A DNA stretch of 64,000 nt from CALDTK01 sp963837005 (GCA_963837005.1 CAWIMC010000016.1:8717-72716), one strand, 5' to 3'. Shown: positions 1 through 9,270, counted from the stretch's first letter. A program made the numbers and translations. The notes: generated by a model not told the origin, from the letters alone.

Positions 1-1207
1 GGCAAAACCCTCCAGACCCTCATCGACGCGAGCGTCCAGGCCGACCCCAACAAGTTCTACACCTACGCCAACTTCGTGTCCAACCTCACCTCCGACGTCA
101 CGAGCGGTGGCGGGCCCCGCGGCGAGACGACGTCCGGGATCGTCAATTTGATGGCCGGTCGCGCGACTTACTTACTCAACCTTACCGACTTCAAGGCGAC
201 CGCCCCGACGATAGCCGCCCTCCAAACCTCCGCCGCCCCGACGCTCGGCCAGTCGCTCGTTCCTCACGACCCAGGCCACCGGCGCCACCTCCGTGACGCT
301 CGCCTACCGCACCACGCCGTACAGCGTTTTCACGAAAGTGGCGATGCTCGACGACGGCGCCCACGGCGACGGGGCCGCCAATGACGGTGTTTATGGCGTC
401 GCCTTCGTGCCCACCTCCACCGCCACGGAGTACTACCTCTACGCAGAAAACGCCTCCGCCGGCCAGTTCGACCCCGCCCGCGCCGCGCACGAGTTCTACA
501 CCTTGACGGCCACCAGCGCGACCGCCAACAGCGTGGTCATCAACGAATTTATGGCCTCCAACACGACGACGCAGGCCGACCAGGACGGCGAGTTCGACGA
601 CTGGATCGAGCTGTTCAACACCACCGCCACCGCCGTCGACCTCACCGGCTACACCCTCACCGACGACGTCACCAAACTCACGAAGTGGTCTTTCCCCGCC
701 GGCACCACCATTGCCCCGGGCGGCTACCTCATCGTCTGGGCCGACGAGGACGGCAGCCAGACCGGCCTCCACGCCTCCTTCAAGCTCTCCGCCAGCGGCG
801 AGGCCATCTACCTCGTCAACGCCGCCGGCACTGTCGTCGACGAGATCATCTTCGGCCCCCAGACCACCGACATTAGCTACGGCCGCTTCCCCACCGGCAC
901 CGGCGCCTTCGGGGCCATGCAGCCCACCTTCGGTCGCACCAACGCGAACATCACGAGTACCACCAGCGAGGTGGCTTTCGCCAAAACCCGCTACACCATC
1001 TACCCTAATCCGGCGGGTGATCAAGTATGGTTGCGAGTCGAAAATGGGGAGCTACCGGCAGTAGTGCAGCTCACGAATGCCCTGGGCCAGCGATTCGGAC
1101 TCGCCGTCGAGAGCGATGGCGGGATGTTGCTGGGTGGCGTGGCGGCAGGACTGTATGCGGTGCGGACGGTGGACGGAGGAATTGTAGGGCGGGTGGTGAA
1201 GTTGTAG
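1..1207 (+). CDS. CotH/lamin-tail-domain T9SS-exported protein, C-terminal part (frameshifted)
   Basis: The gene enters from the left edge. Translation in frame 1 to about base 250, then frame 2 to the TAG at 1205-1207, gives one continuous protein, so a single indel near 245-290 is inferred. The first part (VNLMAGRATYLLN) resembles the end of CotH kinase-like spore-coat proteins of Bacteroidota. A lamin-tail domain follows at about 530-945 (VVINEFMASN, DWIELFN, GYLIVWADED). The last 75 residues are a type A T9SS sorting domain (YTIYPNPAGDQV ... GLYAVRTVDGG ... VVKL), so the product should be secreted or surface-anchored. An exact copy of the dispersed motif (976-987) encodes AFAKT immediately before the sorting domain. 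The CotH assignment is from family resemblance; the LTD and sorting domain are clear. Confidence 0.8.
976..987 (+). repeat. Dispersed motif TTTCGCCAAAAC, exact
   Basis: Encodes AFAKT directly before a T9SS sorting domain. Flanks GGC and CCC complete the extended consensus. Confidence 0.9.
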
Positions 1208-1239
1208 GGATGAGTCGATGTTGCCGAGCCCGCGCCTGC

Positions 1240-1271
1240 CAACTATTCATTATTCATGGAATGTATAGTTG
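1240..1271. terminator. Hairpin between convergent genes
   Basis: Inverted repeat with arms CAACTATTCATT and AATGTATAGTTG (one mismatch) and an 8-nt loop. It lies just after the stop of the CotH-like gene and before the 3' end of the convergent small gene. There is no clear T-tract on either side, so the terminator role is inferred. Confidence 0.45.
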
Positions 1272-1336
1272 TGAAGAGTTCGGCTAAAGCGTTGAATACG
1301 TTCACCAGCGGCCCGAATGAATCCTTCAGCTACCCC

Positions 1337-1720
1337 TCACGCCCCCTCCCAGCCTTCCGACCCGAGAACATCATCCGGTTCCTCGGCAGACGCGGAACCG
1401 CGTTCATTCGCGTGGTCGCGAGAACGACCGGGGCCTTCGATACTCGAGCGCGCCGCCGGACCTTGCCCGCGTAGGCTATCGCCGCCGAGCACTACCGTCT
1501 GCCTCGGCGCACCTGCCTCGAGGTGGACGCGGACCTGCTGGCCCCCCTCCGGGGCCGAGACCACAAATGCGTAAACGCCACTGGCCGGGATCGGCACTTC
1601 GATCTCCCCCGCCGCATCGGTCACGTAACCGATCTCCGGCAGTTCGGCAACTTCGGAGGCTACGGTCACGACCGCCCCCGAGATAGGGCGCCGGGCGTCG
1701 TCTGTGATTCGGATCAACAT
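1337..1720 (-). CDS. Small carboxypeptidase-regulatory-like (beta-sandwich) protein
   Basis: A 127-residue protein. The first 80 residues (MLIRITDDARRPISGAVV ... TDAAGEIEVPIPASGVYAFVVSAPEG) look like a single carboxypeptidase-regulatory or transthyretin-like beta-sandwich. The C-terminal 45 residues are charged and low in complexity. The start at 1720 is preferred over the upstream 1759 because the domain begins there. It has no signal peptide. It lies downstream of the trypsin-like protease on the same strand, about 120 bp away, so it may be co-transcribed with it. Function unknown. Such domains in Bacteroidota usually mediate protein interaction or prefix a larger exported protein; here it stands alone. 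Confidence 0.6.
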   Translation of the reverse strand: MLIRITDDARRPISGAVVTVASEVAELPEIGYVTDAAGEIEVPIPASGVYAFVVSAPEGGQQVRVHLEAGAPRQTVVLGGDSLRGQGPAARSSIEGPGRSRDHANERGSASAEEPDDVLGSEGWEGA

Positions 1721-1840
1721 CTGCAAAGGGGATTGACTAGCGAGTGGATACAACAACACAACGGCCCCCCGTGTGACGAGAGGGCCATTGCGAATGTCGA
1801 TACCGAAGCGGGCGGCGCCCGGGGGAGGATCAGGCTCGGC

Positions 1841-2879
1841 CTACAGCCCCTGTTTCTTCCAGGCGGCGATGTTCTTGTAGACGTTAGACTCGATGCGCGT
1901 GGCCGAGTTGCCGGACCGGTGACCATTGGTGTGGATGCCGACGCCGTAGCGCCTCCCGTTCTGGAGTACCCAGACCGGTGCGCCGCTCTGGCCGCCGAAC
2001 GTATCGATATTGTACGTAATCACCCGCGGGGATACATGCGTCGGCCGCTGCGCCATGAACCACTGTTGGCGACCGCCCTTGTCGCCCGGATAGCCGGAGA
2101 GATTGAGCGCCGAGGCCCGCAGGAAAGCGTCGCTCCTGGTTCCGAACCCAAAGTAGCCGGTCCTCGCGCCGGGGCGGCTGTTCGCGGGGAGGATGATGGC
2201 GCCGTAGTCGTTGTTGCGGTTCTTGCTGCGGACCCAGCCGGCGGTACTCCTGAAGTTCGTACCCGTAAAGGTCCCGAATGGGCTCTGCGAGTCGTTCTGG
2301 CCGGGGATGACCTCGATGGACCGTACCCACCCGCCGGCCGCGTGCATGTAGAGGCAGTGCCCGGCCGTAATGACGGTGCGGGCGCTCACGAGCCAACCGG
2401 TTCCGATGTAATGCCGCCCGTTGGCGGCCGTGATCTTGAGGGCGCAGATCGCGCGCCACGGGTAGTTGGTCGTACCGTGCGACGCGGATGCGGTTGTCGG
2501 CACCGATGATGACCTCGGTCTGCATCTCGTCGAGTAGCTCGGGATAGGAGCCGTAGATGGCGTCGAGTACGGGGCCGTCGCCCGGGCCGGCATCCTGGAC
2601 TTCGCCCGCGAAACCGGTTTCGAATTCGGTGTCCGCGCCGTTGCTTTCGCCTGATTCGGCGCTTTCGTTCCCGACGACCTCGTCGAGGTCTTCGATGTTG
2701 AAGTCGAGCCCGTCGACTTTCTCGTACTGCGTGGCGGAAGCATCGTCCTTGCCGCCGTCGGCGACGTTGCTTTGGGACTTCCCGTTCGTCTCGGCACTCG
2801 TGCCTTCGCTTCCGGCGTGTTCGGTGTGTTGGTTTTTGGCGCTGCCGTTCGGGAGTGCCGGTAATGTTTTAGTGGCCAT
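1841..2879 (-). CDS. V8-like (S1B) trypsin-fold serine endopeptidase, frameshifted
   Basis: Two overlapping frames join into one protein of about 345 residues, with an indel near 2465-2490. The first 130 residues are an acidic, Asn/Glu/Asp-rich pro-region-like stretch without a hydrophobic signal peptide. The rest is a trypsin-fold protease of the glutamyl endopeptidase (V8) type. Catalytic His is in GTGWLVSARTVITAGHC (near 2354-2362), Asp in NNDYGAIIL (near 2200) and Ser in TFGGQSGAPVW (near 1971-1996). All three triad residues are present, so an active peptidase is expected once the frame is restored. Export route is unclear because no signal is visible. The convergent CotH gene and downstream small gene give no functional clue. 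Confidence 0.8.
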
Positions 2880-2965
2880 GAGTCTGGGTTGGGTTGAGGT
2901 AATTGGTTGAAGTGTGCGGCAAACCTACCGAGGGCCAGTAGCCGACATATAGTAAGAAAACGACA

Positions 2966-3862
2966 TCATGCGAGCGCCGCCTCTCGCATCACCCGCTCCG
3001 GCACGCCGGCGCGATCGCGGAACACGCACCACCCACCGTCGCCCGCGCTCAGCAGGGCGCTCGGCACCGAACCCGTAAAGGCCTTGAAGTCGTGGATGAA
3101 GTGCATCTGGTCGAAGTACCCACACCGAAACGCCACGTCGCCCCAACGGGCGGCGGGTTCGTCGCGCTTCATCCGCACGGCGGTCGCGAAGCGCGTGAGC
3201 CTCAGGAACACCTTCGGGGAGAGGCCCAGCCGCAACAGACACGTTCGCTCAAATTGCCGTAGCCCCATGTAGCAAGCGTCGGCGAGTTCCCCGACACAGA
3301 GACAGTCATGGGGTGCCGCAGTGGCGATCCGCGCCACGGCGGCATCGAACGCCATCGGTGGCGCCAGCCACTCTCGGAGTCCAAGGGCGTAGGCCTCCAC
3401 CGATCGAAGCATCCCGCGGGGTCCATCGCCGAGGTCATCGCCAGCGTACACCGTCAAACACGGCAATCCCGCCCCGCCGAGCACCTCCCCCGCCGGCGCA
3501 CAGACACCGATGAGCCGGCGCTGCGGTACACCCGTGAGGCGATAGAGCACGCCGGGCCTATAGACCACCAACACCAGCCGTTCCTGCCGCTGCAGGGCCG
3601 GAACGCACATCGCTCGTCGCTGCGGACCGCTTAGGAAGGCCCGCAGCGACGTACGGGCGCCCCGCCCGAGCGAGGTCGTCCCCTCGCGGTAGAACCACTG
3701 TCGCGCGCCCGGCACCGGGACGAGCGCGAGCTTGGTGCCCCGGGGGGGCGCGGGCAGGTTCACGCGATAAATAGCCGCTACATAGTCCGCGAGTGCCCCA
3801 CAGACGGGCAGGCGCTCGCTCCGGACGACGGACGAGCAAGTTTCTAGATTGTGGTAGTGCAT
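2966..3862 (-). CDS. AraC-family transcriptional regulator
   Basis: A 298-residue protein with an N-terminal effector-binding region of about 190 residues (contains VPVPGARQWFYRE) and a C-terminal AraC helix-turn-helix pair (GELADACYMGLRQFER ... LRLTRFATAVRM ... GDVAFRCGYFDQMHFIHDFKAFTGSVPSAL). The FDQ.HF.. DFK..TG..P pattern is characteristic of the family. Start chosen at 3862 (MHYHNLE) because the longer open frame upstream is homologous to non-coding sequence at the second copy. It is intact. A truncated paralogue of its N-terminal half lies at 5279-5502, and similarity extends into both upstream regions. Regulated genes unknown. Confidence 0.85.
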   Translation of the reverse strand: MHYHNLETCSSVVRSERLPVCGALADYVAAIYRVNLPAPPRGTKLALVPVPGARQWFYREGTTSLGRGARTSLRAFLSGPQRRAMCVPALQRQERLVLVVYRPGVLYRLTGVPQRRLIGVCAPAGEVLGGAGLPCLTVYAGDDLGDGPRGMLRSVEAYALGLREWLAPPMAFDAAVARIATAAPHDCLCVGELADACYMGLRQFERTCLLRLGLSPKVFLRLTRFATAVRMKRDEPAARWGDVAFRCGYFDQMHFIHDFKAFTGSVPSALLSAGDGGWCVFRDRAGVPERVMREAALA

Positions 3863-4260
3863 CTGGGAAGCTTTGAAGTGTGCAAAACCCAGATTCAGCC
3901 GTGCGTTGAAGCACACGGGGCGACCTATTTCGCGATCGCTTCCAAAGCGCCACAGCGTCCTTGGCCTCTCTCTTTTCTCCTGGGATCTCGTCCAAGGTAT
4001 CGTCGCGGCAGCCACTCGGCAACAGACTAGGCCGCGGCAATTCACCCGCTCCGGAGACGGGCTCACACTTAGCGATTGTTAGTATATAAGCAGCAGGCGC
4101 GGGAGCAGTAGCAGGGGAGCCTACATCCGCGCCACGCACGCTGTAGCCCTGAGTTTATTCGGCGACTGTTGACCGTCGGGGACACGCCCCCAAAGCCCAC
4201 CTTCCACCCTTCTCGCCTTCGACCCTTCCTTCAACACCTCACCCTTCCCCCTTCAACACT
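3863..4260. other. Intergenic region upstream of the AraC gene
   Basis: No gene seen. The part at 3864-4075 aligns by eye with 5503-5655, upstream of the AraC relic (shared segments such as CCAAGGTATCG and CGGTAATTGACCCGCTC / CGGCAATTCACCCGCTC). It is therefore the conserved upstream region of the AraC gene and may hold its promoter. Confidence 0.5.
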
Positions 4261-4710
4261 TTGCTCCCCGCCCCCTTCAAATCCCAAGTCGACGCCGTCT
4301 GGAATGCCTTCTGGACCGGCGGCATCTCCAACCCCCTCACCGTCATCGAGCAGTTTACCTACCTGCTCCTCCTCCGCGGACTCGACGAGGTGCAGACCGG
4401 CAAGGAGGCCCAGGCCAACGCCCTCGGCGAGGACATCGAGCACCCGGTGTTCGCCGCCGACTAGCAGCACCTGCGGTGGAGCCACTTCAAAGACGCCGAC
4501 CCGAAGACGATGTACGCGCGCTTCAAGAGGGCGCCGGAGGGCCAACAGACGGCCTTCGAGCACATGAAGTCGGTGGGGAGCGAGGTCGAACCGTTCGCCA
4601 GGTTCATGCAGGGCGCCACCTTCATGTACGACCGAAAGTGGTTCGACCGTGATCGATTTCCAAAAGTGCTTCGACGCTCCAAACGTGCAGGATACCAGAC
4701 TAGAGGCTGA
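4261..4710 (+). pseudogene. hsdM: hsdM (type I restriction-modification methyltransferase) N-terminal relic
   Basis: One frame reads FKSQVDAVWNAFWTGGISNP and then LTVIEQFTYLLLLRGLDEVQ. This is the start of the HsdM N-terminal helical domain. It continues through an in-frame TAG (4462-4464) to HLRWSHFKDADPKTMY and VGSEVEPFARFMQGATFMYD, also HsdM-like. Only about 150 residues of a usual ~500 remain; no SAM-binding or NPPY motif and no hsdS or hsdR is present. The first in-frame codon near the expected start is TTG. It is a truncated, stop-interrupted remnant in a stretch of other relics, left from a lost type I system. Confidence 0.75.
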
Positions 4711-4723
4711 GTATCTGCCCTAG

Positions 4724-4837
4724 ATGAGCGGCGGGGAGTCGGTGGACATGATCACCAGGCTTTGCAAGCTTACGCCGCAAGAGGTGGAGGATGCGATTGC
4801 TTATACTGTGACGGCTTATACAAGTCGCCTAATTTAG
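4724..4837 (+). other. Short ORF of unknown origin (37 codons)
   Basis: Runs from ATG to TAG and begins MSGGESVDMITRLCKLTP. It follows the hsdM relic in a different frame. I do not recognise it. It could be the out-of-frame tail of a decayed gene or chance. Confidence 0.2.
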
Positions 4838-5015
4838 TCGAAGCTGCGCATCGTTAGAACTTGATAATTCAATCCGCCCATTCAAATCTACGTACTCGTT
4901 TACGGGCACCCACCTTAACACCGGGACGCAGCCTGGCCCCAACCCAAATTCCACTGCTTCGCTCACCCGCACGTTCATACGTCGGCATCTGCGCCGAGCA
5001 CTTTAGCCAGAAGGC

Positions 5016-5027
5016 TTTCGCCAAAAC
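5016..5027 (+). repeat. Dispersed motif TTTCGCCAAAAC, exact
   Basis: In relic sequence, upstream of the sorting-domain remnant at 5148. Confidence 0.9.
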
Positions 5028-5147
5028 TCCGTCCGGCGGCGGCGGAGTCTTTGCACGAGATTTGCTTCATGTTCAGGAACTCTTGCACTTGTTGAAAAAG
5101 GTCTAGGCGGATGCCGGCGGCTAAGTAGCGTTTGGACTAGAGGATGT

Positions 5148-5287
5148 GCCTACGGCCACGACATCCAACTAGTCGGTCAACGGCGACGGTAGTGTGACTT
5201 TGGACGGCATCTCGGCTGGCCTTTAGGCGGTGCGCACGCTGGAGAATGGCTTCGTCGGGCGCCTGGTGAAGCTGTAGGGGCGCTCGT
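5148..5287 (+). pseudogene. T9SS sorting-domain relic (copy 1 of a duplicated 140-bp segment)
   Basis: Its 3' part reads in one frame as GDGSVTLDGISAGL, stop, AVRTLENGFVGRLVKL, which is the end of a T9SS type A sorting domain. The stop is TAG in place of the expected TAC (Tyr). The 140 bp match 21966-22105 with 9 differences by eye. An exact dispersed motif lies upstream at 5016-5027, as in the intact sorting domains at 974 and 21860. No cargo gene remains upstream, only about 300 bp of sequence without a reading frame. Confidence 0.75.
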
Positions 5288-5502
5288 GTCCTCCGCCCCG
5301 GAGCGGCTGCCCGTTCACGGTAGAACCACCGGCGCGCGCCGGGCATGGGCACGAACACCAGCCCTGCTTCCCCAAAGTCGATCGGCAAAAACTTAATGAG
5401 GTGTATCGCCTCAACGTAGTCAGCGATTGAGTCGCGCACTGCAAGCCGCTCGCGCCTGATAGTAGGCGGGGAACTGCTTTAAAAGTGGATGTCGCATCTG
5501 GG
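5279..5502 (-). pseudogene. Truncated AraC-family paralogue (N-terminal fragment)
   Basis: The frame encodes ADYVEAIHLIKFLPIDFGEAG followed by VFVPMPGARRWFYRERAA, closely similar to ADYVAAIYRVNLP and VPVPGARQWFYREG of the AraC protein at 2966-3862. The ATG-equivalent site is near 5502. Homology stops near 5279, where the sorting-domain relic begins, so the C-terminal HTH half is missing. Upstream sequence (5503-5655) also matches that of the intact copy. Confidence 0.7.
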
Positions 5503-5844
5503 GGGCTTCACCTATACAAGCCCGGGTAAGTCCAGCGAGGCTAGTCATACATAGCCACTGCCCCACTTCACCTGGGAGTGAACCCAAGGTATCGGCGCTG
5601 ATGTCCAACGACGGCCAGCCGGGCCTCGGTAATTGACCCGCTCAGGAGTTGAACTCGTGATTCTTTGTTGTCGAATCACGAAAGGCTACCGACAGGCTGA
5701 TTGGGGGTGGCAGTTTTCAGCGAAACAGCCGACCCGCGAAGCGCTAATCCTGTGATTCAGGGGACATGCGAGGTACAGCTACCGCTGAACTACTCATAAT
5801 CACGGGGCCCAGCTGCACCACGCCAGCCATATCCCCCCGCGGCG
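5503..5844. other. Intergenic region without a gene
   Basis: Contains the degenerate upstream region of the AraC relic (to about 5655) and a perfect small hairpin at 5655-5677 (GTGATTC, 9-nt loop, GAATCAC). No gene seen. A tRNA-like reading was considered and rejected. Confidence 0.5.
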
Positions 5845-7656
5845 TCACGGCTTCAATCGAGTCAGCAACACCTCCTTTATCGTTAGCCCAGTACCGGCTG
5901 GCGCGGACACCCGAAGACGAGTGGCGCCCTGCGTAAGGGTGAGCTTCGCGATCCTCGCCTCCGCCCAGGCATAAGGCCAGGTGTGCCGGTCGTCGATGCG
6001 ATCGGCTACCGGGAGGCGCCGCGCCTCGACCGCGGGAAGCACTAGCTGCTGCGCCGAGCCACCGTCTATGTGGATGCCTACCTCGCGCGCGGTCGTTCCT
6101 GAGAGGCCGTAGCGCAGCGTGAGGGCATACGCTCCGGACTCGCGCACGACAATAGGCCACGATAGCACATCCTCCCCGCTTGCATCCACCACGTAGTCGT
6201 TCGCGAAACCACCCCGCGCCGAAAAGCCATTGCCCTTCCCCGGTGTCCCCTCGTGCGCGGCGAGCGTGATGACACCCGGGCCGGCACTCAGGTCGATGGG
6301 CGGGGCAACCAGCGATTCGTCGTGTACGCCTCTCGCCACCGCTTCATAGGACGCCCGCAACTGCGCTATACGGCCAGGATCAGCGGCGGCTAAATCCCGC
6401 GCCTGACCGGGATCAGCGATCAAGTCGTACAGTTCCGCGCCAGTTGGTCTGGACACGTACAGGTAATGGCTGTCGCGCATGCTCCCGTGCTGCGCGTCGA
6501 AGACGAAGGCCTGCCGGAAGGTGTAGAGGTAGCGGTGTGGGAGGCCATCGCCGCGGAGCACGGGCAAGAGGCTGCGGCCATCGAGGTCATCGGGGACGGG
6601 CAAATCGAGGTAGTCCAGCACCGTCGGCAGGAGGTCGATGTGGGCGGCCGGTGTCGCGAAGCGTTGACCGTTGGCCGGGTCGGCACCCGGTAGTCGGATC
6701 ACGAACGGAGAGCGTACGCCGCCCTCGTCGATGTCGGTCTTGATGCCCCGCAGGCCCATGCGATAGCGATCGCCGTTCGGGCCATTGTCGGAGGCGTAGA
6801 CGACGATCGTGTTGTCGAGTTGTCCGCTGGCCCGCAGGCGATCGAGCAGCCGTCCCACCTGCTCGTCGAGGCTCTCTACCATCGCGTAGATACCGGTGTT
6901 GTACGGCGTCAAACCGCGTTTCCGCACCTCGGCCCAATGGTCTTCCGCTACCTGGACGGGCGTATGCGGACCTTGGTAGGCCAGCATCGCGAAGAAGGGC
7001 TTATTGTTGGCGCCGTGGGGGCCTAGGCTACCACCCGTCATCCATGTAGCTGCACTGTCGGTAAGGATGTCCGTAAGGTCGCCACTGAAGGGCACGGGCC
7101 GGTCTAGCTCGTCCTGCAAGACTCCATTGAAGTAGTCATTAAAGTGCCCCATCGTGAAGCCTAGAAACTCCTCAAAGCCCTGCGCGGCCGGGTGGTACGG
7201 AAAGGTCGCCCCGTTGTGCCACTTCCCGAACATCCCCGTCCGGTAGCCGGCGCTTTTTAGGTATTCGGCAAGGGTAGTGACGTTAGCGTCCATCGTCTCG
7301 CGGCGGCGCGTCACGTAGATGGCCCCGGTGCGCGCGGCGTACTTCCCGCTCAGGAAGCTGGCGCGGGAGGGCGCACACACCGGGTCCACGTAAAAGCGGT
7401 CGAAGCGGGCACCGCTCAGCATTAGGGCGTCGAGATTCGGGGTTCGGATACTGTCGTTACCGTGGAGGCTGAGGTCGCCGATGCCCTGGTCGTCGGTGAG
7501 GAGGAAGAGGATATTGGGGCGTGGGGCCGCGACATTAGGTGCAGACGTCTCGCGGGTTTTGGCGAAAGCCTCCTCCGACGGCGTCCGCCCGCACGAAACC
7601 AGGGTAGTGACCACCGTAACGAGCAGTAGGCCCGCGATGTACACGACGCGCCTCAT
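5845..7656 (-). CDS. Sulfatase lipoprotein with C-terminal beta-sandwich domain
   Basis: An intact 603-residue protein. A lipoprotein signal peptide ends at Cys22 (TLVSC). The sulfatase domain covers about residues 45-440: metal-binding DD at 55-56 (LLTDDQGIG), formylglycine site CAPSR with Cys94, later VVYASDNGPNG. The last ~130 residues (APPIDLSAGPGVITL ... LTLRYGLSG ... VLLTRLKP) look like a carbohydrate-binding-type beta-sandwich. Start at 7656 places the signal peptide at the N-terminus and overlaps the stop of the small upstream membrane gene by 4 bp. Role: hydrolysis of sulfate esters on a glycan at the outer surface or in the periplasm; activation needs a formylglycine-generating enzyme or anSME that is not in this window. 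An exact dispersed motif encodes AFAKT just after the lipobox. Confidence 0.9.
   Translation of the reverse strand: MRRVVYIAGLLLVTVVTTLVSCGRTPSEEAFAKTRETSAPNVAAPRPNILFLLTDDQGIGDLSLHGNDSIRTPNLDALMLSGARFDRFYVDPVCAPSRASFLSGKYAARTGAIYVTRRRETMDANVTTLAEYLKSAGYRTGMFGKWHNGATFPYHPAAQGFEEFLGFTMGHFNDYFNGVLQDELDRPVPFSGDLTDILTDSAATWMTGGSLGPHGANNKPFFAMLAYQGPHTPVQVAEDHWAEVRKRGLTPYNTGIYAMVESLDEQVGRLLDRLRASGQLDNTIVVYASDNGPNGDRYRMGLRGIKTDIDEGGVRSPFVIRLPGADPANGQRFATPAAHIDLLPTVLDYLDLPVPDDLDGRSLLPVLRGDGLPHRYLYTFRQAFVFDAQHGSMRDSHYLYVSRPTGAELYDLIADPGQARDLAAADPGRIAQLRASYEAVARGVHDESLVAPPIDLSAGPGVITLAAHEGTPGKGNGFSARGGFANDYVVDASGEDVLSWPIVVRESGAYALTLRYGLSGTTAREVGIHIDGGSAQQLVLPAVEARRLPVADRIDDRHTWPYAWAEARIAKLTLTQGATRLRVSAPAGTGLTIKEVLLTRLKP
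7556..7567 (-). repeat. Dispersed motif, exact, minus strand
   Basis: Encodes AFAKT in the linker after the lipobox of a sulfatase. Confidence 0.9.
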
Positions 7657-7829
7657 GCCTCGCGATTGATCCACCAGGGGGCGGTGACGAAGTAAATCAC
7701 TGTACCCGCCAGCATCCACGACTTGTACGCCGGCAGGTCCAGCAACCCCGCAAAGACGAGGATGCCCGGTACGATGGTCAGTAGGAGCCCGAGGTAAGAC
7801 AGGCCCTGGAGGAAGCGATACCGGTTCAT
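7653..7829 (-). CDS. Small two-helix membrane protein
   Basis: A 58-residue ORF read from the sequence (MNRYRFLQGLSYLGLLL at the start, PWWINREA at the end). It has two hydrophobic stretches at about residues 8-28 and 35-51, predicting two membrane helices. Its start codon overlaps the permease stop (ATGA) and its own stop overlaps the sulfatase start (ATGA), so the three genes form a tightly coupled operon. The position suggests an accessory subunit of the permease; this is inference. No family recognised. Confidence 0.75.
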   Translation of the reverse strand: MNRYRFLQGLSYLGLLLTIVPGILVFAGLLDLPAYKSWMLAGTVIYFVTAPWWINREA

Positions 7830-9270
7830 GCGTGGGAGATTTGGAGGGGGGTACCCTTTCGGGAAAACAGTCCGAACCGCTGCTGGAGCGTTGCGAACAG
7901 TAAGTACGTAAGGCCGCCGAGCACCCAGCCCGGCAGCGCCATGAAGAAGTAGAAGTCAGCCTCAAACCATATGTACAGCCCGTAGCAGGCCGCCACCGTC
8001 ACTACCCAGCAGGCCAGCACAGACCAGTTGAGCCGCAGGCCCTGAGCCGAGGCCAGATTGGAGGTCAACCCGAGGCGCGGGAAGAGGTAGATGTCCACCA
8101 AGAGTACAGCCCCTACTGGCGTCGCCACCAGCGCATATAGCCCTAGGAATTGGTCGAGCTTCAAGATGATCGCTGGCGAGCACGCCAGCAAAATAGACAC
8201 CGCGCCGACGGCCAGCGTGATCTTCCAACGCTTGGAATTCGGGAAGACGCCCTGCACGGCCAAGCCCGAGCGGTAGAGCGTCGGATTGGCCGTGGTCCAC
8301 CCAGCTACCACCACGCAGATGGCACCCGCTAGCCCGGCCCCCATAAACGCAATCTCCCCGGGACTCGGGTTGGCGTTGCCGGCCTCGAGCGCCACGGCAC
8401 ACAGGATGCCCGAGGCGATCCACGCCATGCCGTGCCCAATAAACATCCCGAACGCCGAGGCCAGTCCGTAGCTCGGTGGCGCGCGTACCGGTAGATGGTC
8501 ATGTCGCCGAGCCCGAGGTGCATCGACGAGTTGCACAACCACGCAAACACGAGGATATGCCAGAAGGTGTACTTGCTCTGCCCGGCGGCCGGCACACCCG
8601 TCCAGATCCGCGTCTCGGCCGCCTCCCAGAAGTCGCTCACCGAGGTCACTCCGAGGCTCGGCAGCACGGCGATACCGGACGCGAGGAACACCAGCGGCAT
8701 CCACGGCGCGAAGACGTTGGCGAACTTGCTCACACGGTCGAATCCGAACGTCGATACCACCACGATGACCGCGCCGATCGCCACGACGACGAGTACCCAA
8801 GCGATGCTGGTTGGGTAGAGGTCGCCGAGGCCCGGACCCTCAATACTGAGCAGCAGACCAATCGCGGAGGCACTCACCCCGATCATGGCCGCCGCCGCCA
8901 CGCAGTACAGCAGCCCGTTGACGAGGTTGTAGACCGTCACCAGCGTCACACCGCTAATCTTTTCGAGTTGGAAAAAATTGGTGAGTCGCGTCTTCACAGC
9001 CGCCGGGGCGCATACTAGGGTCCAACTCAGGGTCGCGAGGATGTTGCCGAGCAGCAGTCCCCACAGCACATCAGATGCGCCCGCGCCGTGCAGCACGAAC
9101 AGCGGCCCGATGACGAACTCCGTGCCGGCGATGTGCTCGCCGGCCACCATCCCCACGAAGCTCCGGAAGCCCTTCACGGCGCGCTCCGGCACGCGCTCGC
9201 GCTCGTACTCGTTGATGTCGGCGAGCTGTTCGGACAGCGAGCTGGGGGCGGCGGGCAGTTGGTCGGTCAC
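7826..9270 (-). CDS. NCS1/purine-cytosine-permease-type transporter, frameshifted
   Basis: About 480 residues with roughly twelve hydrophobic segments. Near the N-terminus FVGMVAGEHIAGTEFVIGP resembles the first substrate-site helix of nucleobase:cation symporter-1 (LeuT-fold) transporters. Other matches are NVFAPWMPLVFLASG and GLASAFGMFIGHGMAWI. One indel near 8475-8490 separates the two frames. It is the first gene of a three-gene operon ending in a sulfatase, with 4-bp overlaps at both junctions. Placement suggests uptake of a product of sulfated substrate breakdown, although the family usually moves nucleobases, allantoin or hydantoins. A two-mismatch dispersed motif lies near the C-terminus (7857-7868). 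Confidence 0.8.

Noticed and set aside
5640..5830. tRNA-like sequence with a 7-bp hairpin and AGTTCAGCGGTAG-like stretch on the minus strand
   Set aside because: No acceptor stem closes around it, and no proper T-arm or anticodon loop can be placed. It overlaps the conserved AraC upstream region.
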